Positions 42,320 through 51,118 of a stretch of DNA of 64,000 nt are shown here, piece by piece. Both the position numbers and the translations under genes were made by a program. The DNA comes from JAMXLG01 sp963765935 (GTDB lineage: Bacteria; Vulcanimicrobiota; Vulcanimicrobiia; Vulcanimicrobiales; Vulcanimicrobiaceae): positions 496,001 to 560,000 of the forward strand of contig CAVXXX010000001.1 in assembly GCA_963765935.1 (NCBI GenBank), in the 5' to 3' direction. The notes beneath the pieces were generated by a model that saw only the letters and a list, made by a program, of their open reading frames with translations, ran no database searches and was not told where the DNA came from. Position 1 is the stretch's first letter; the number at the start of each line of letters is the position of its first letter.

Positions 42320-44812
42320 CTAATTTCTCAAACCGGTTTCCAGGCATTTTCCGGAGGATAACATCGATCCAAAGTCATCGGCTGGAACGGCCTTGCTGAA
42401 GTAGTATCCCTGGATGCTGTCGCAGTTGAGGTGTCGCAAGAGCGAGAGCTGACCGGCAGTTTCTACGCCTTCCGCCACAATGTCCAAACCGAGACTGTGT
42501 CCGAGCGTGATGATCGATTCCGCGATTGCGGCGTCGCTGGGATCCGTTTCCAGATCTCGAACGAACGTGCGATCGATCTTTACGGTGTCGAGCGGGAACC
42601 GCTTGAGATACGCGAGCGAGCTATATCCCGTACCAAAATCGTCCAGGGCAACGCGCACGCCCGCAGCCTTCATCTGCTCCAGCAACCGCAGTGCTGAGGC
42701 GGGATCGGCCATGACGGTACTCTCGACCAATTCGAATTCCAAATGCCGTGCGAGATGCTTTACGGCTCCGATCGATCGTTGAATGTGCGAGAGAAGGCCT
42801 ACATCTTGGAGTTGTCTTGCGGAGAGATTTATCGCTACAAAGAGGTCGCGATTGTAGCGTTCGATCCAAGCGGTCAATGTGCCGCATACAGTCTGAATCA
42901 CCCACTCGCCGATCGGTATAATGAGGCCTGTCTCTTCAGCTTCGTGAATGAACCCCTCCGGCTGAAGTAAACCGCGCGTTGGGTGGTTCCATCTTAGGAG
43001 CGCTTCGCATCCGGCTATTCGGCCGGTGCGCAGGTCTAGGATTGGCTGATAGTGCAGCAGGAGTTGCTGCTCTCGGACGGCATCGCGCAGATCTTGCTCG
43101 ATCGTCAAGCGATCTTTTGCCGCTTTCTGAAATTCGGGTTTTGCAAGCTGAAAGCTATTTCTTCCGGCATCCTTCGCTCGATACATCGCTGCCTCGGCGC
43201 TCACGATCAGATCGTCGGCGACGAGGGCATCGTTCGGGTAAACGCTGACGCCAATTGTCGTCGTTATGGTGATGCGCTGCTCCGGAAGGTCGTACGGTTC
43301 GTTGAGTGCACCGTGCACACGTGTGACGCATGAAAGAATATTGTCGACACCGGTAGCCTCGATGCAAAGACAAAACGCGTCTCCGCCAAGCCGGCATGCA
43401 AATTCGCCGCTCCGAAGAGAAAGCTGAATCCGTTCCGCAACGATTTTGAGCAGAGCATCACCGGCCGCATGGCCCAGACTATCATTAAGTGTTTTGAAGC
43501 GATCCACTCCGACGCAAAGTACAGCGACTTGCTCCTCGCGTTTTTGCGCCCCTCGAATCACCTGAGAAACATACTCGGAGAACACCAGGCGGTTGGCAAG
43601 GCCCGTGAGCTGGTCATGGGCAGCAAGAAACGCGGCGCGTTCCTCCGCGGCTTTTTGTTCGGTGATATCAAGAATGGTACCGTTCAGACGAACCGCGTTG
43701 CCCGACGCATCGTAACTGTAGCGTCCACGCTGAAACCCCAATCGACGCGATCGATCACCGCAGATGATTCGATGTTCGAATTCGTAAGGCATATGCTTGT
43801 CGCGCGCTGCCGCCATTGCCGAACGAATCCGTTCTCCATCCTCGGGATCCGTCAGCGTCGTCAGTGAATCTGCACCCGGCGTGAACTCTTCGGGTTTGAG
43901 GCGGTATATCCGATAAAGTTCGTGCGACCAGCGAATCTCCTCAGTCTTGCAGTCGAGTTCGAAACTCCCAAGATGCGCGATCTCCTGCGCGAGGTTCAGT
44001 TCCTCCTCGCTCTTTTTGATCGCCTCCGCCGCTTGGCGGCCTTCCGTAATGTCACGGCAGATGACCATGAACGTTCCAGGCCGGCGTTCGGAATCGCGCA
44101 CGATGCTGCAGTTCGTGTCCAGCCAGCGGTAGGAACCGTCTCTGCGTTTGGCGCGGAATACATAGTGAAAAAACTCTTCATCCAGATTGGAATGCCGCTC
44201 GCGCAACGTCGCCACTTCGCCGGGATGCACGAACTCTTCGCTGTTGTGCCCGATCATCTCTGACGGTTCGTATCCAAGAATTATCGAGCTCGCGGGCGAT
44301 ACATATTGGAATACGCCCTCGAGATTCTCATACGCAATTAGGTCGCGTGACTGCTCGGCCAGCTCGCGAAAGCGTTTCTCGGTCACTTCGAGCGCAAGCA
44401 TCGTTTGCTTCAGTTCGGAAATGTCCGTAATAGTCAGCAGCACGGCGCCGAGCGAACCGTCGTCGGCTAAGACAGGTTCCGCCGAAACGAGCCAAGAGTA
44501 TGTTTGCCCATCGGAACGTTTGTAGAAAAGCTCGCGCGGACGAAACGGTTCGCCGGTTCTTAACACGCGAGCAATGGGGAGTGTCGCCTGCGTAAGGTAG
44601 TGTCCATCGGCGTCGCGCAACTGCGTCGTAATTTTCGCGATTGGTTTGCCCAAGAGCTCACCGCGCCGCAGGTCGAACGCACGCTCGAACGCTTTGTTGG
44701 CGAACGTCACTGCGCCCTGCGCGTCCGCAATGGCAACCGCGACGTCGAGTTTATCGAGCAATGCGGGCCATCGCACCCAGTCGCTGCCGGAGTGAACCTG
44801 ATGCACTGCCAT
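42320..44812 (-). CDS. PAS-PAS-PAS-GGDEF-EAL cyclic-di-GMP signalling protein with degenerate GGDEF site
   Basis: An 830-aa cytoplasmic protein. Three PAS domains fill about 12-125, 145-265 and 275-395 (the end of the second carries the PAC motif RRDGSYRWLDTNCS). A GGDEF domain (about 400-560) has the opening HDQLTGLANRL, but its active-site loop reads RLGGDAF instead of GGDEF. The EAL domain (about 575-820) is intact: EALLRW, DDFGTGYSSLAYLKRFPLDT and KIDRTFVRD. It should therefore be mainly a c-di-GMP phosphodiesterase with a regulatory GGDAF domain, driven by PAS signals. Confidence 0.88.
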   Translation of the reverse strand: MAVHQVHSGSDWVRWPALLDKLDVAVAIADAQGAVTFANKAFERAFDLRRGELLGKPIAKITTQLRDADGHYLTQATLPIARVLRTGEPFRPRELFYKRSDGQTYSWLVSAEPVLADDGSLGAVLLTITDISELKQTMLALEVTEKRFRELAEQSRDLIAYENLEGVFQYVSPASSIILGYEPSEMIGHNSEEFVHPGEVATLRERHSNLDEEFFHYVFRAKRRDGSYRWLDTNCSIVRDSERRPGTFMVICRDITEGRQAAEAIKKSEEELNLAQEIAHLGSFELDCKTEEIRWSHELYRIYRLKPEEFTPGADSLTTLTDPEDGERIRSAMAAARDKHMPYEFEHRIICGDRSRRLGFQRGRYSYDASGNAVRLNGTILDITEQKAAEERAAFLAAHDQLTGLANRLVFSEYVSQVIRGAQKREEQVAVLCVGVDRFKTLNDSLGHAAGDALLKIVAERIQLSLRSGEFACRLGGDAFCLCIEATGVDNILSCVTRVHGALNEPYDLPEQRITITTTIGVSVYPNDALVADDLIVSAEAAMYRAKDAGRNSFQLAKPEFQKAAKDRLTIEQDLRDAVREQQLLLHYQPILDLRTGRIAGCEALLRWNHPTRGLLQPEGFIHEAEETGLIIPIGEWVIQTVCGTLTAWIERYNRDLFVAINLSARQLQDVGLLSHIQRSIGAVKHLARHLEFELVESTVMADPASALRLLEQMKAAGVRVALDDFGTGYSSLAYLKRFPLDTVKIDRTFVRDLETDPSDAAIAESIITLGHSLGLDIVAEGVETAGQLSLLRHLNCDSIQGYYFSKAVPADDFGSMLSSGKCLETGLRN

Positions 44813-44896
44813 TGGAAGTGGTATTGTACCCTACGGTCACTTCCTAGGCTCGCGTGCGACAATGACCCTGGCCTACATAAGCGAACGATTCTTCGT

Positions 44897-45490
44897 ATGT
44901 CGAAGAACGGTGCGGTCGTCGGTGTGTCCGATCACGGTGGATGGGCGGTGTTGGTGGCGATCGCGCATGACGGGACGTTTCTCGACCGGCGCCGTGTAGA
45001 GCTCGTGGACGAGGCTTTGCCGAGTATTCCCCATCATCATGAAGGCCAGATGCTTCCGATCGAGCAAGCCGTGGCATTAGTCGAGCGGGTCCGCGTCTCA
45101 GCCGAGAGGCATGCAATACTTGCGCTAGACGACTTGGCGGCCGCGATACCAGGCATCGTCGGCATCGCTCTTCGCACGTGCCCGCCACTTCCGCCCACCA
45201 TTGCCGAACGAATCACGGACTATCGTTCACGAAACGTTGCCGACTGGGTGATGTACCGCGAAGCTCTCGCATCCGCCGCGCAGGCACGCGACTGGTCCGT
45301 CCATTGGTACGATGCGAAGAAAGTGGTCGATTCGGTGAGCGAGGCGTTACGCATCGAGAACTTCGATGCTTACTTTTCGGAGATGCGCAAAGCAGTGGGG
45401 CCGCCATGGAACAACGATCATAAACTCGCTATGGCGGCCGCACTAATGACTATTTCTTTGCCCAGGCGACGCACCAGCCGTTCGGACTAA
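44897..45490 (+). CDS. Conserved hypothetical protein
   Basis: A 197-aa protein starting MSKNGAVVGVSDHGGWAVLV. It has a compact alpha/beta pattern: DHGGWAVLVAIAHDGTFLDR, HHHEGQMLPIEQAVALVERV and RNVADWVMYREALASAAQA. The last part is GPPWNNDHKLAMAAAL. I know similar proteins as unannotated conserved hypotheticals, without a described function. The conserved Asp/His residues (SDHGGW, HHHEGQ, NNDHK) could form a metal or nuclease-like site, which is speculation. The last dozen residues (SLPRRRTSRSD) overlap the convergent HiPIP gene. Confidence 0.7.
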   Translation: MSKNGAVVGVSDHGGWAVLVAIAHDGTFLDRRRVELVDEALPSIPHHHEGQMLPIEQAVALVERVRVSAERHAILALDDLAAAIPGIVGIALRTCPPLPPTIAERITDYRSRNVADWVMYREALASAAQARDWSVHWYDAKKVVDSVSEALRIENFDAYFSEMRKAVGPPWNNDHKLAMAAALMTISLPRRRTSRSD

Positions 45491-45713
45491 TCTTTCCTGT
45501 TACGATCGAACAACCCGACGGGGCTTTGAAGAACCGGCATGCACTGCACTTTTGACCGTTTTTGCCGGGCGTGTCTTGATAGTGGAACTGTTTCTTGTTA
45601 TCTGCCGCTAGTGCAGGCGCTACGCCGCTTGCGAACGCGGCAGCAAGCGCGGGAAGCATGACGATTTGCTTGAGCGCGTCAGCGCGAGTTCGTTCTTGGG
45701 AATCTTCTTTCAT
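45450..45713 (-). CDS. High-potential iron-sulfur protein (HiPIP), copy 2
   Basis: An 87-aa exported electron carrier. The start at 45713 (MKEDSQERTR) is chosen because ggaggt stands just before it; an ATG-less extension to 45749 is less likely. The leader is ALKQIVMLPALAAAFASGVA. The four cluster ligands are Cys56, Cys59, Cys68 and Cys81, with KQFHYQDTPGKNGQKCSACR and KISPNGWCVAW as in copy 1. The spacing between the second and third Cys is shorter than in copy 1 (8 versus 14 residues), so the two are separate paralogues. Confidence 0.88.
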   Translation of the reverse strand: MKEDSQERTRADALKQIVMLPALAAAFASGVAPALAADNKKQFHYQDTPGKNGQKCSACRFFKAPSGCSIVTGKISPNGWCVAWAKK

Positions 45714-45763
45714 CCGAATACCTCCGTGCAAACGCTTTCCGCATGCCATTGCTCCTCCCCCGC

Positions 45764-46849
45764 TTATGAGGGGTCACGATCGGGTTTCACGAGATAGTAC
45801 GTTTGGCCGGCGAATACAACGAATTCACCTCTCTCAGAGAGACCGCGCACGACGAACGAAACGTGCAACGGCGATTCCAAAAGTGAATTCAACCGATACG
45901 TGGTTCCCCGGCGTTCGATCAGCACCGCACCGCTCGAATCCGTTCCCACGATCGCTCCGCGATTGTTGATTCCTGTTGGAAAAAGCGAAAGCCGCCTGGT
46001 TCCTCGAGCGTCATGAAGAAATCCGAAGGTTTGAAGCGGCTGCGTGCCCACCGTATCTAAACTGCCGGCGACTTGATCCCGGTCGTTGATACCCGCGGCT
46101 TCCGTTTCTTCCGTGCCGATAACCGGCGCGATCGTGAGCCCGTGGCCAACGAAGGCGCGATTTGGGAACGTAGCAGTGCCGTCACCCGCGCGCGTCACCG
46201 TGAAGATGCCGCGATCATTGATCGTCATGTGGCTGTCGGCATTTTCGTCGTTGAAAAATAGTACCGGCGTTACCGGTTGCGCGTTTTCACCCGGGGTGAA
46301 TCTGACCAGTTGAATCGTGCGCGGGCCGCTGTCGTTCAGCCGCGAACCCGAGCCGCCATAGATGTTTCCGGCGTTATCAATTGCCCGGGCATCATTAAAA
46401 TCCGTCCCCGGCAAGCCGTGCAACTCTTGTACCTTGCCGCTCGTAAAAAGCAACGCGCGTCCTGGAACGTCGACGCCGTCAAATCCTTGACCCCTCGTCG
46501 ATGCGCCAACGGCCTCCCCGCGCCGGTTCACGCTGAACGCAACCGCATACTCGGCATCGAACGTTCCCAAATTGTCGATGCGTCCGTCATGGAAGACTGC
46601 CGCATCTCTTCCGAGGGAGCCGGGGATCGCTCCGCTCGGCATTATCGCGGACGGAACGAAGTTCGCGGGCAACGCTTGCGCGACATAGTGCCGCCCTTCT
46701 CTTGCAAGCGATGCCACTGCGCCGGCTTGCGACACAACGCTGCCCGGCTGTTGCGGCGATGGAATTGCTCCGCCCGCTCCTCCACTCGCGCACGATGTAA
46801 CGAAAAGCGTCACGCTCGTTAAGAGCAGCGTGCGAAAAATCGGCACCAT
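45764..46849 (-). CDS. HAF-repeat lipoprotein, hypothetical
   Basis: A 361-aa lipoprotein. RTLLLTSVTLFVTSC is the lipobox, followed by a Gly/Pro/Ser linker. The body carries repeats such as AFSVNRRGEAVGASTRGQGF, ARAIDNAGNIYGGSGSRLND, AAGINDRDQVAGSLDT and PTGINNRGAIVGTDSSG, the HAF pattern. I start it at 46849 (MVPIFRTLL), not the open frame to 46999. It is probably surface-exposed; its role is unknown. The HiPIP gene lies 50 bases downstream on the same strand. Confidence 0.75.
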   Translation of the reverse strand: MVPIFRTLLLTSVTLFVTSCASGGAGGAIPSPQQPGSVVSQAGAVASLAREGRHYVAQALPANFVPSAIMPSGAIPGSLGRDAAVFHDGRIDNLGTFDAEYAVAFSVNRRGEAVGASTRGQGFDGVDVPGRALLFTSGKVQELHGLPGTDFNDARAIDNAGNIYGGSGSRLNDSGPRTIQLVRFTPGENAQPVTPVLFFNDENADSHMTINDRGIFTVTRAGDGTATFPNRAFVGHGLTIAPVIGTEETEAAGINDRDQVAGSLDTVGTQPLQTFGFLHDARGTRRLSLFPTGINNRGAIVGTDSSGAVLIERRGTTYRLNSLLESPLHVSFVVRGLSERGEFVVFAGQTYYLVKPDRDPS

Positions 46850-46992
46850 GTCACACCTCGTCAGTTGCCTGGGTTCACATCGCCATCGTACTCGACGGCT
46901 TACGCGTCCACAATGGGACGTATGTCCGTATTTTCGCACATGGAATTCATCTGCGCGCAGGCGTGACTTCACATGCGTGGTAGTCCACAACG

Positions 46993-47775
46993 ATGGCAAC
47001 TCGTATGCCGGTCCTATTTTTCGGACACGGGAATCCGCTCAACGCAATCGATGATAACGCGTATACGAAAGGGTGGCGCTCCATTGGTGCGTCGTTACCG
47101 CGACCGCGCGCAATCGTGTCGATTTCTGCGCACTGGTACATCCCTGCGACTCACGTCACGACGAACGACTATCCGCGCACGATTCACGATTTCGGTGGAT
47201 TTCCGAAAGCGCTCTACGATGTGCATTATCCCGCGCCGGGCGATCGTGGCCTCGCGGGCCGCATAACCACGTTGCTTGCACCCGTGCCGGTACGCGGTGA
47301 TGAATCGTGGGGATTAGATCACGGCACGTGGGCCGTCCTCTGCCACGTCTTTCCGGATGCGTCGATTCCGATCGTCCAATTGAGTATTGACGAGACCCAA
47401 CCGCCGCCGTTCCACTACGATCTCGGCACACGTCTACGCGAACTTCGCGACGACGGCATACTCGTTGTCGCTAGCGGCAACATGATTCACAACCTTCACG
47501 CATACGCCTGGGGGCGCCGGCCCCAGGACCCGTTCGATTGGGCGCTACGGTTTGAAGCCTCGGCACGCGAGTTGCTCGAGAAGCGTGATTTTGCGCCGCT
47601 AATCGAATACGAAAAGATGGGGCGCGACGCACAGCTCGCGGCGCCGACTCCGGACCATTACCTGCCGCTGCTCTATGCGATGGGTGCGTCCGATGAACGA
47701 GATCGCGTATCATTTCCGATCGAAGGCATCGATGGTGGATCCGTTTCGATGCTGACCGTGTTGTTCGATGCATGA
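46993..47775 (+). CDS. ygiD: DODA-type extradiol ring-cleavage dioxygenase family (YgiD)
   Basis: A 260-aa member of the LigB/YgiD family. VLFFGHGNPLNAIDDNAYTK supplies one metal His, and SISAHWYIP a second. LDHGTWAVLCHVFP gives the active-site His, and ASGNMIHNLHAY a further conserved His. E. coli YgiD acts as a 4,5-DOPA extradiol dioxygenase, but physiological substrates in most bacteria are unknown. The start follows no strong site. It overlaps the regulator gene by four bases, so the pair is likely co-expressed. Confidence 0.88.
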   Translation: MATRMPVLFFGHGNPLNAIDDNAYTKGWRSIGASLPRPRAIVSISAHWYIPATHVTTNDYPRTIHDFGGFPKALYDVHYPAPGDRGLAGRITTLLAPVPVRGDESWGLDHGTWAVLCHVFPDASIPIVQLSIDETQPPPFHYDLGTRLRELRDDGILVVASGNMIHNLHAYAWGRRPQDPFDWALRFEASARELLEKRDFAPLIEYEKMGRDAQLAAPTPDHYLPLLYAMGASDERDRVSFPIEGIDGGSVSMLTVLFDA

Positions 47776-48593
47776 GAGCGCTGGAACAGGAATCTCTCGG
47801 CAGTCTTCTTCGCACCTGGCGCGAACGCCGGCGTCTGAGTCAACTCGAACTCTCGATGGATGCCGAGATCTCCGCCCGTCATTTGAGCTTCATCGAGACG
47901 AATCGATCGAAACCTAGCCGGGACGTTATCGTGCGATTGAGCGACCGGCTCGACGTGCCGCTTCGCGAACGGAATTTTCTACTGCTCGCGGCGGGATATG
48001 CGCCGATGTACAGCGCAGCTTCGCTGGAAGAGCCTCCGATGGCGTCGATCCGATCGATCCTCTCGGCGATGCTCGACACACCCGTACCGACCGTGATCGT
48101 CGACCGCGAATGGAATCTTATCGACATGAACGCCGCCGCCGCGATCTTTACGGTCGGTGTCAGTGAAGAATTGCTGCGACCGCCCGTCAATGGACTTCGT
48201 GTCGCGCTGCATCCGCAAGGCATGGCGCCGCAGATCGTCAACTTCGCCGAGTGGCGCGCGCACTTACTCGATCAATTGCGCCGGCAGATGCGGTTCTCGG
48301 GCAGCGATCGTTTGAAAGCGCTCTATGACGAACTCATCGCATATCCGCACGGCAGCGATCGTGAAGCAGTTCACGCGGAAAGCGAACTCGCCGTCCCGTT
48401 GCGTCTGCGACACGGTGACGGCGAGCTACGATTTATCAGTACGATTGCGACGTTCGGCACTGCCGCGGACGTGACGGTTTCCGAACTGATGATCGAAACG
48501 TTCTTTCCCGCCGATCAAACAACGCGCGACGTGTTATTTACTAACGCCCGCGACTTGCGATTCGGTGACGGCGCTCGCATGGTTACCCCATGA
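47772..48593 (+). CDS. XRE-family transcriptional regulator with MmyB-like ligand-binding domain
   Basis: A 273-aa regulator. The helix-turn-helix is about residues 8-65 (LRTWRERRRLSQLELSMDAE, ISARHLSFIETNRSKPSRDV). The MmyB-like PAS-type domain follows (about 95-260), with PVPTVIVDREWNLIDMNAAA and ELRFISTIATFGTAADVTVS. Such proteins often bind small hydrophobic ligands and control a neighbouring oxidoreductase gene. That fits the overlapping dioxygenase gene. Its last 60 bases overlap the convergent cytochrome gene. Confidence 0.88.
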   Translation: MRALEQESLGSLLRTWRERRRLSQLELSMDAEISARHLSFIETNRSKPSRDVIVRLSDRLDVPLRERNFLLLAAGYAPMYSAASLEEPPMASIRSILSAMLDTPVPTVIVDREWNLIDMNAAAAIFTVGVSEELLRPPVNGLRVALHPQGMAPQIVNFAEWRAHLLDQLRRQMRFSGSDRLKALYDELIAYPHGSDREAVHAESELAVPLRLRHGDGELRFISTIATFGTAADVTVSELMIETFFPADQTTRDVLFTNARDLRFGDGARMVTP

Positions 48594-49073
48594 CGAGCGA
48601 ACGTACGTAACGACTGCAGCGACGTCGCCATTGGAGAGCTGTTGTCCCCATGCCGGCATCATGCCGTTGTACGAAGTGCCCTTGACGTCGATCTTTCCAT
48701 TTAAGCCGTATTTGACGATGTGAATCACCTTTGTCGCATCACCGGTAACGACCGGATTGCCTGCGAGCGGCGGAAATGTTCCGGCAACACCTTGTCCCGT
48801 TGCTTGATGACAGCTCGAACAATTCGTTTGATACACTTTCGCGCCGTCGCTTGCGGCTGCGCCGTTTGCCGCGACGGATGCGGCCGCACCGGGCGACGCG
48901 GCGTTCGACATCGCGTTCTCCGACGGTGCTGCTGATGCACTCTCCATGGGCGATGCGGACGCGCCTTGCTCCGTCGTAGTGGTCGTCGACGTCGATTGAT
49001 TCCCTTTAGAACAGGCGCTGAGCGCCACCAGCGCCGCAAGCGACAGAATGCCGATCTTGGTGAAACGCTCCAT
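48534..49073 (-). CDS. Class I c-type cytochrome lipoprotein
   Basis: A 179-aa periplasmic haem protein. KIGILSLAALVALSAC is the lipobox with Cys21. A Ser/Thr/Ala linker follows (about 22-75). The haem site is Cys85-x2-Cys88-His89 (NCSSCH), and Met in YNGMMPAWGQQ is the probable sixth ligand. DVAAVVTYVRSSWGN is the usual C-terminal helix. I use the ATG at 49073, which has aaggagc upstream, over a TTG at 49103. It may be an electron partner for oxidases, HiPIPs or the Rieske protein. Confidence 0.88.
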   Translation of the reverse strand: MERFTKIGILSLAALVALSACSKGNQSTSTTTTTEQGASASPMESASAAPSENAMSNAASPGAAASVAANGAAASDGAKVYQTNCSSCHQATGQGVAGTFPPLAGNPVVTGDATKVIHIVKYGLNGKIDVKGTSYNGMMPAWGQQLSNGDVAAVVTYVRSSWGNHASAVTESQVAGVSK

Positions 49074-49103
49074 GAACGTGGATGCTCCTTTCACTCCAAA
49101 CAA

Positions 49104-49889
49104 CTATCGAGCTTGCGTTAGCGTCACGATTTGCGCACTCCTCGTCCCGAGAAACTCCGTTAGTGCTGCAAGCGAGTTTGGCATTGGACGCATGAGAACA
49201 ACCATGCGACCCTCGCGTTGCGAGCGTATCGCGGCGCGACCGAGCATGAATGAAATGTATGCCGGCGACGAACGGTCGTCGACGGTCGTGTCCCGAGCGA
49301 CGAAACGAACGCCGGTTAAGGCGAATGCGTGGGGATCGGCAATGCCCCGTTCGTCGAAAAACAACAAGTTCGTACCGCGCAGCGCGTCGACCATGCCGCT
49401 CGAGGAGCGCGAAGCAATCCCGTCGATGTGACCGAAGCGCTTCATCAGTCCGGTGAGCGCGGCTTTCGAAGGCGCCGAACCGACATGGATCAACAAAGCA
49501 AGCCCTTGGGCGGATACAAATTCGGCGACGCGGCCGGCGTCGCTACCGTGAGGATCGAGATCGATCGCGAGCGGCAGCCCGAGACGTAAGAACTGCGCGT
49601 CGAGCGCGGCGGATTGACCGCAGAGTCCAACCACGATCGAGAGTCGCTGCGGAAACCACGACGTCGATGCGGCCTGCGCGCGATCGACGACGACGTCATC
49701 GTCGGAAAACAGATCGACGATCGGGCTGTCCGAGTAACCATGCATTACGGCGTGCACGCTCGGCGAAGCGACGGGATGCAAAACAACGATCTGCGGCGGA
49801 TGCGTACCCGCTTGACCGCTCAAGAAGCCCGCGAGAATCGCGGCGAGGGCTAAGGCAATGACGACGAGGGAGACGCTTGTGGTGCGCAT
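49104..49889 (-). CDS. Divergent polysaccharide deacetylase (YibQ-like) family protein, tentative
   Basis: A 261-aa protein starting MRTTSVSLVVIALALAAILA, a signal or anchor helix. The core has RLSIVVGLCGQSAALDAQFL, LPLAIDLDPHGSDAGRVAEF, HIDGIASRSSSGMVDALRGT and MVVLMRPMPNSLAALTEFLG. Its order and spacing recall the divergent polysaccharide deacetylase family (YibQ/DUF610), but the usual metal-binding Asp/His residues are not all visible. It takes the place where a penicillin-binding protein often follows rodA/ftsW. The start overlaps the preceding gene by 40 bases. The open frame that continues to 50690 is a shadow. Confidence 0.55.
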   Translation of the reverse strand: MRTTSVSLVVIALALAAILAGFLSGQAGTHPPQIVVLHPVASPSVHAVMHGYSDSPIVDLFSDDDVVVDRAQAASTSWFPQRLSIVVGLCGQSAALDAQFLRLGLPLAIDLDPHGSDAGRVAEFVSAQGLALLIHVGSAPSKAALTGLMKRFGHIDGIASRSSSGMVDALRGTNLLFFDERGIADPHAFALTGVRFVARDTTVDDRSSPAYISFMLGRAAIRSQREGRMVVLMRPMPNSLAALTEFLGTRSAQIVTLTQAR

Positions 49890-51118
49890 AGACGGGAACT
49901 CATCGCCCAGACGAGCGCGACGAGCAGAAAGTTGGCGACGAGCGAGCTGCCGCCGTACGAAAGAAACGGCAACGTGATGCCGGTGAGCGGAAAGACTCCG
50001 ATCACGCCGCCGATGATAATGAAGACTTGGAATCCCAGCGTGGATCCCATGCCGACCGCAAGCAATTTCGCGTAGAGATCGGGTTGTTCGGCGCCGGCGA
50101 GCAGCATGCGCCGCACTAACACGAGGAACACGGCAACCAGCGCAACCGCGCCGATCAGGCCGAACTCTTCCGAAAACGCGGCATAGACGTAATCGGTCGC
50201 CACATCGGGAATGAAGCTCGGGTGGCCCGAGCCAAAGCCCGTGCCGAACACCCCGCCCGCAGCAAGCGCATAATACGCTTGCGATGTTTGATACCCGGCG
50301 CCGAGCGGATCGCGAAACGGATCGTTCCACACGGCGATACGCGTCTGCACGTACGGAAAATGATGTACCGCCCAGAAGGCGACGAGCGCAAACACGACGA
50401 TCCCACCGAGCACCAGATCGATGCGGCGCGTTGCGACGTAGAGCAGCGCTGCGAAGGTCGCAAGTAAAAGCGTTGCCATGCCCAAGTCGCGCTGTAGCAC
50501 AAGAATCGCCATCGAACTGCCCCAGCCCAAGAAGAGCGGGCCGAGATAGCGCAGATTCGCGCGCACGGACCATGGGCGAGAGTTCGCGATGACGTCGGCC
50601 GTCTCGGCAAGATACGCGGCGAGGAAAAAGACGATGAAGAGCTTGATGAGTTCGATTGGTTCGTACTGAATCGGTCCGACTCGGATCCACAAACGCGCAC
50701 CGTTGACTTCTTGACCGAAGAGGAGCAACAACACGAAGAGCAGCAGCGACCCGACGACCCAGAGATACTTATATGCAGCAAAGGCGCGGAATCGGGTAAA
50801 GAGCGGACCGCAGCCGATGGCAAGCGCGAGCGAAACGAGCAACCACCAAAGTTGTTTTTGGGCGAGATCGGGCGAAAGCCGCGCGACCAAGGCAAGACCG
50901 AGCGCAGAAAGGACGATTGCAATAGCGGGAATTACATCGTCGCGGACGGCATTGAGCGGCTGCCACAGCATCCAAAACGCGGCTAACACGGCGAGCGCCA
51001 ACGGCAACCACACCGGTTGGAGCGTTCGAGCAGGAGCGAACGACAAGAAGAACGCGGCAATCGCTAATGCGATTGCGGCGGTGATCGCGCGCCGCGCGAT
51101 GAGCGTTACCGAAGCCAC
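49850..51118 (-). CDS. SEDS-family FtsW/RodA/SpoVE peptidoglycan polymerase
   Basis: A 422-aa polytopic membrane protein. NGARLWIRVGPIQYEPIELI is the SEDS extracellular/helix signature. DLGMATLLLATFAALLYVAT, GFGSGHPSFIPDVATDYVYA and LTGITLPFLSYGGSSLVANF are further SEDS landmarks, the last close to the conserved C-terminal motif. It polymerises lipid II into glycan strands with a partner class B PBP. No PBP gene is adjacent here. It is part of the FHA/phosphatase block, overlapping the PP2C-like gene by 13 bases. Whether its role is elongation (RodA) or division (FtsW) is open. Confidence 0.9.
   Translation of the reverse strand: MASVTLIARRAITAAIALAIAAFFLSFAPARTLQPVWLPLALAVLAAFWMLWQPLNAVRDDVIPAIAIVLSALGLALVARLSPDLAQKQLWWLLVSLALAIGCGPLFTRFRAFAAYKYLWVVGSLLLFVLLLLFGQEVNGARLWIRVGPIQYEPIELIKLFIVFFLAAYLAETADVIANSRPWSVRANLRYLGPLFLGWGSSMAILVLQRDLGMATLLLATFAALLYVATRRIDLVLGGIVVFALVAFWAVHHFPYVQTRIAVWNDPFRDPLGAGYQTSQAYYALAAGGVFGTGFGSGHPSFIPDVATDYVYAAFSEEFGLIGAVALVAVFLVLVRRMLLAGAEQPDLYAKLLAVGMGSTLGFQVFIIIGGVIGVFPLTGITLPFLSYGGSSLVANFLLVALVWAMSSRLCAPQASPSSSLP

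Noticed and set aside
49890..50690. 267-codon N-terminal extension of the YibQ-like gene
   Set aside because: It is the out-of-frame reading of the SEDS gene; a signal-like start at 49889 is better.
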